Source: Robertmurraya korlensis NBRC 107688 (GTDB lineage Bacteria > Bacillota > Bacilli > Bacillales > Cytobacillaceae). Taken from it: 64,000 nt of DNA. A model generated the notes under the pieces. The model was not told the DNA's origin and ran no database searches. It worked only from the letters and a program-made list of their open reading frames with translations. The stretch's first letter is position 1, and each line of letters opens with the position of its first letter. Where the stretch lies: the NCBI RefSeq assembly GCF_001591645.1, contig NZ_BCVH01000001.1, positions 558,001 to 622,000 of the forward strand, read 5' to 3'. The position numbers were made by a program, and so were the translations under genes. Below, piece after piece: positions 61,724-64,000 of the stretch.

Positions 61724-62830
61724 ATGAAAAACGTATTAAAATTCGTATTTTTTATAGCTTGTTTTCTAGGGTTAGTTGCATGTTCTAGTAGTCAAACAAA
61801 TTCAGATTCTAGTACTAATACAAATCAAAGTTCTCCTAGTAAAGACCAAGAACAGTCTACCATGGAACCTATTGTTTTGAAAGCGAGTACACATTCACCA
61901 CCTGGAGCTTTAACTAATGCCTTTGATGTATTTTTAGACGAGATTGAGAAAAGAACAGATGGTTTAGTAAAGTTTGATCGATTTTACGGAGGAACACTAG
62001 CTGCTCCTCAGGATATTATTGATTCGATTTCAAGTGGAGTAGTTGATGTTGCAGTAATTAACCCATCACAGCAATCAGGTAGGCTACCATTGAGTTCTGT
62101 AGCATCTAATCCTGCTCTGTTTTCAGACTCATGGGTTGCTATTAAGACACTGAATGAACTGCATGAGACTTTTCCAGAGATTCAAGCTGAGTGGGATAAC
62201 GCTGGAGTAGTAAGTATTGGAACTTATGCAACACCTCCAATGAACGTCATGTCAACTAAACCCATTTCTAGTTTTGATGATTTAAAAGGGCAACGAATCC
62301 TTACCTCTTCACGTCCAATAGCTACGGTGATAGATGAACTAGGAGCAACTCCTGTTGGATTGTCTTTCAATGAAGCATACGAAGCAGTCTCTAAAGGTAC
62401 GGTCGATGGTGCTGTTATGAGTGTGCAAGCGGGGTTAGCATTTGGAGTTCATGAGGTAGTAGACTCAGTTTGGACCTTGCCTATAAGTGGAGGACCAGGG
62501 TTTTATGGGATGAACAAAAGTATCTGGGATGAACTACCAAAGGATATTCAAGAAATAATTCTAGAAGTTAAAAATGAGTTTCAACCTGAATCCTTCTATC
62601 AAATTTACCAAGTAGAAGATGGAGTGAAAGCTTTGAAAGCGTTTACAAGCGAAGGCGTATCAATTAATGAACCTAGTGATGCCGACATTGAGTTCATTAT
62701 GGATGGTGCTGCATCAAAAGTATGGAATGATTGGGTGGAAGAAATGAAAGAGCTAGGGTTACCTGGACAAGAAGTTCTGGATGCTTTTATAAAGGCTGCA
62801 GAAAAATATGAAACTGAAAAAACCCATTAA
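61724..62830 (+). CDS. TRAP transporter substrate-binding lipoprotein (DctP family)
   Basis: 368 residues. Lipoprotein signal with lipobox GLVAC (Cys about 20), Ser/Thr/Asn-rich linker, then a TRAP-type binding fold: LKASTHSPPGALTNAFDVFL (about 51-70), SSFDDLKGQRILTSSRP (about 184-200) and the conserved PVGLSFNEAYEAVSKGTVDGAVM (about 212-234). Binds an organic acid; subclass not identified. Start ATG 61724 follows GAGGGGGATC. A perfect hairpin separates it from dctQ. Confidence 0.88.
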   Translation: MKNVLKFVFFIACFLGLVACSSSQTNSDSSTNTNQSSPSKDQEQSTMEPIVLKASTHSPPGALTNAFDVFLDEIEKRTDGLVKFDRFYGGTLAAPQDIIDSISSGVVDVAVINPSQQSGRLPLSSVASNPALFSDSWVAIKTLNELHETFPEIQAEWDNAGVVSIGTYATPPMNVMSTKPISSFDDLKGQRILTSSRPIATVIDELGATPVGLSFNEAYEAVSKGTVDGAVMSVQAGLAFGVHEVVDSVWTLPISGGPGFYGMNKSIWDELPKDIQEIILEVKNEFQPESFYQIYQVEDGVKALKAFTSEGVSINEPSDADIEFIMDGAASKVWNDWVEEMKELGLPGQEVLDAFIKAAEKYETEKTH

Positions 62831-62850
62831 GTAAAAAAGAATGGGCAGTC

Positions 62851-62884
62851 ATCATCAAGGGTATGGAGATGTACCCTTGATGAT
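62851..62884 (+). promoter_or_regulatory. Intra-operon hairpin between dctP and dctQ
   Basis: Perfect 13-bp arms ATCATCAAGGGTA (62851-62863) and TACCCTTGATGAT (62872-62884), 8-base loop, no U run, just before the dctQ ribosome site GGGAGG. Probably stabilises the dctP message. Confidence 0.7.
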
Positions 62885-62899
62885 AGATGGGAGGCCGGT

Positions 62900-63460
62900 A
62901 TGAATCTTTTATTGGAAAAAATAGAAGAGAAATTTAGCAAAGTAGAATTTTTCTTATTAATGATTGCTGGTGTTACCGTTATATTTGCCATGTTTTTAGT
63001 AACGGTCGATGTTATCATGAGGAATTTCTTTAACAAGCCAATTGCTGGTGTTATTGAAATCATGAATATAGCGTTAATTATAATAGTCTCTCTTGGATTT
63101 TCATATGTTCAGGGGAAGAAGGAAAATATCATAATCGAAATTTTTACAAACAGGCTACCGAGATTTTATAGGAATATATTTGATTTATTAGGGTTTTTAA
63201 TAGGGTTGCTTGTCATGTCTGTTATTACATGGAAATGTGGATCAAATGTTCTTACATCCTTTACTGTTCATGAGCACACAATGGGGTTAATCAAAATTCC
63301 CTTATGGCCATCCAAAGCATTGCTTGCCATTGGAATGGCGGTATTAAGCATCAGGTTGTTACTGGACTCTTTATTAATGATTTTTATTCTAATCAATGAT
63401 AGGAAAGTTACTCATACCAAGTACAGAGAAGAAAACATTGTGAAAATTAAATCAATTTAA
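62900..63460 (+). CDS. TRAP transporter small membrane subunit (DctQ family)
   Basis: 186 residues with four membrane helices (about 18-40, 50-70, 88-108, 135-158); VDVIMRNFFNKPIAGVIEIM (about 36-55) is the typical DctQ conserved stretch. Follows dctP and precedes dctM in a standard dctPQM operon. Confidence 0.88.
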   Translation: MNLLLEKIEEKFSKVEFFLLMIAGVTVIFAMFLVTVDVIMRNFFNKPIAGVIEIMNIALIIIVSLGFSYVQGKKENIIIEIFTNRLPRFYRNIFDLLGFLIGLLVMSVITWKCGSNVLTSFTVHEHTMGLIKIPLWPSKALLAIGMAVLSIRLLLDSLLMIFILINDRKVTHTKYREENIVKIKSI

Positions 63461-63502
63461 TTACTTTTTTGGCAAAAAGTCTACTTACAAAGGAGTGAGG
63501 AA

Positions 63503-64000
63503 ATGGAGTTAAGCCCACAACTTATAGGAGTAATAGGTGTTTTACTTTTATTCTTATTAATGTTTGTAAGAATTCCGGTTGCATTCACAATGGTTTTTAT
63601 TGGGTTTTTCGGCTTCTGGTTAGTAAGTGGGTTAAAACCCAGTTTAACTATAATGGGCTCAACATACTATCAAGAGCTTGGGAAATCTAGTTTTACTGCT
63701 GTTCCCTTATTTGTATTTATGGGGTACTTAACTTATTACACAGGAATCGTTACTAAGTTGTTTGACACATCTAGTAAATGGATTGGTCATTTCTCTGGAG
63801 GATTAGTACAAGCGACCATACTGGGAGGGGCTGGCTTTGGAGCGATTTCTGGTTCAGGAACTGCATCAACGGCTACCTTGGCACGTATAGCCATTCCGGA
63901 AATGATCAAATCAGGTGTTGATAAAAGGTTAGCATATGGCACTGTGGCTTCGGTCGGGCCTTTAGCTTCACTGATTCCCCCGAGTGTGTTAATGATTGTG
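63503..64000 (+). CDS. TRAP transporter large membrane subunit (DctM family), partial
   Basis: The ATG at 63503 follows AAAGGAGTGAGG. The 166 codons present read MELSPQLIGVIGVLLLFLLM then FVRIPVAFTMVFIG..., with GKSSFTAVPLFVFMGYL and GGAGFGAISGSGTASTATLA, characteristic DctM helices. The gene runs off the end of the window (full length about 430 residues). Confidence 0.9.
   Translation, partial: MELSPQLIGVIGVLLLFLLMFVRIPVAFTMVFIGFFGFWLVSGLKPSLTIMGSTYYQELGKSSFTAVPLFVFMGYLTYYTGIVTKLFDTSSKWIGHFSGGLVQATILGGAGFGAISGSGTASTATLARIAIPEMIKSGVDKRLAYGTVASVGPLASLIPPSVLMIV

Overview
The window looks like a low-GC, endospore-forming member of the Bacillaceae. It carries spore coat and sporulation genes (racA, cotJABC, cotX, CotF-like proteins, sporulenol synthase), Bacillus-type A-rich Shine-Dalgarno sites with ATG/GTG/TTG starts, and many genes that read as orthologues of Bacillus subtilis genes (desKR, dacC, exoA, vmlR, hutHUIG, ykuK, ykuS, ypbS). 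No tRNA, rRNA, CRISPR array, transposase or prophage was seen. This is chromosomal sequence with accessory catabolic islands rather than a mobile element.

Layout. 1-6.1 kb: a minus-strand block (phosphate transporter with its PhoU-like partner, racA, ypbS, ykuK, a CotF-like coat gene) around a plus-strand Suv3-like helicase. 6.2-8.9 kb: two more CotF-family coat proteins, an alcohol dehydrogenase and a short-chain dehydrogenase, recalling the yraGF-adhB-yraED locus. 9-16.2 kb: dacC, an ABM protein, an endonuclease IV homologue, a patatin, exoA, a DUF1002 protein and a DJ-1/PfpI protein. 16.2-24.7 kb: a decayed minisatellite, desKR, coat genes (CotW-like, cotX), a five-LysM protein, sqhC and cotJABC. 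24.7-30.3 kb: histidine utilisation hutHUIG with two CodY-like boxes at its promoter and no hutP. 30.4-38 kb: mostly singletons and very small proteins, an erythromycin-esterase-family gene, a formamidase remnant and an isolated rhaD. 38-42.8 kb: a PAS-GGDEF cyclase, the antibiotic-resistance ABC-F gene vmlR behind a leader that reads as a ribosome-controlled attenuator, and a CysJ-like reductase that lacks the flavodoxin domain. 43-45 kb: ribA-ribD without an FMN riboswitch. 45-48.7 kb: a TetR regulator, an amino-acid/polyamine permease and an agmatinase-like ureohydrolase, tied together by three copies of a 19-bp operator. 48.8-57.6 kb: a complete D-glucarate island (CdaR regulator, glycerate kinase, TctCBA transporter, DHDPS-family aldolase, tartronate semialdehyde reductase, glucarate dehydratase). 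57.7-58.9 kb: small genes and a deletion scar joining a GH1 glycosidase fragment to a headless GntR regulator. 58.9-64 kb: an aldehyde dehydrogenase with a perfect cre site, a LysR regulator and a divergent TRAP transporter (dctPQM) that runs off the end.

How the genes work together. Glucarate would enter through TctABC, be dehydrated by GudD, be split by the DHDPS-family enzyme to pyruvate and tartronate semialdehyde, be reduced by GarR to glycerate and be phosphorylated by GlxK. The cleavage step is inferred from gene content. Histidine degradation, glucarate use, the permease/ureohydrolase unit and the aldehyde dehydrogenase all carry CodY or CcpA (cre)-type sites, so the 24-62 kb part reads as a set of nutrient-scavenging modules under global carbon and nitrogen control. 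The least-described elements are the TetR/19-bp-operator regulon, the vmlR four-segment attenuator, the stand-alone flavodoxin-less reductase with its 22-bp palindrome, and the riboswitch-less ribAD pair.
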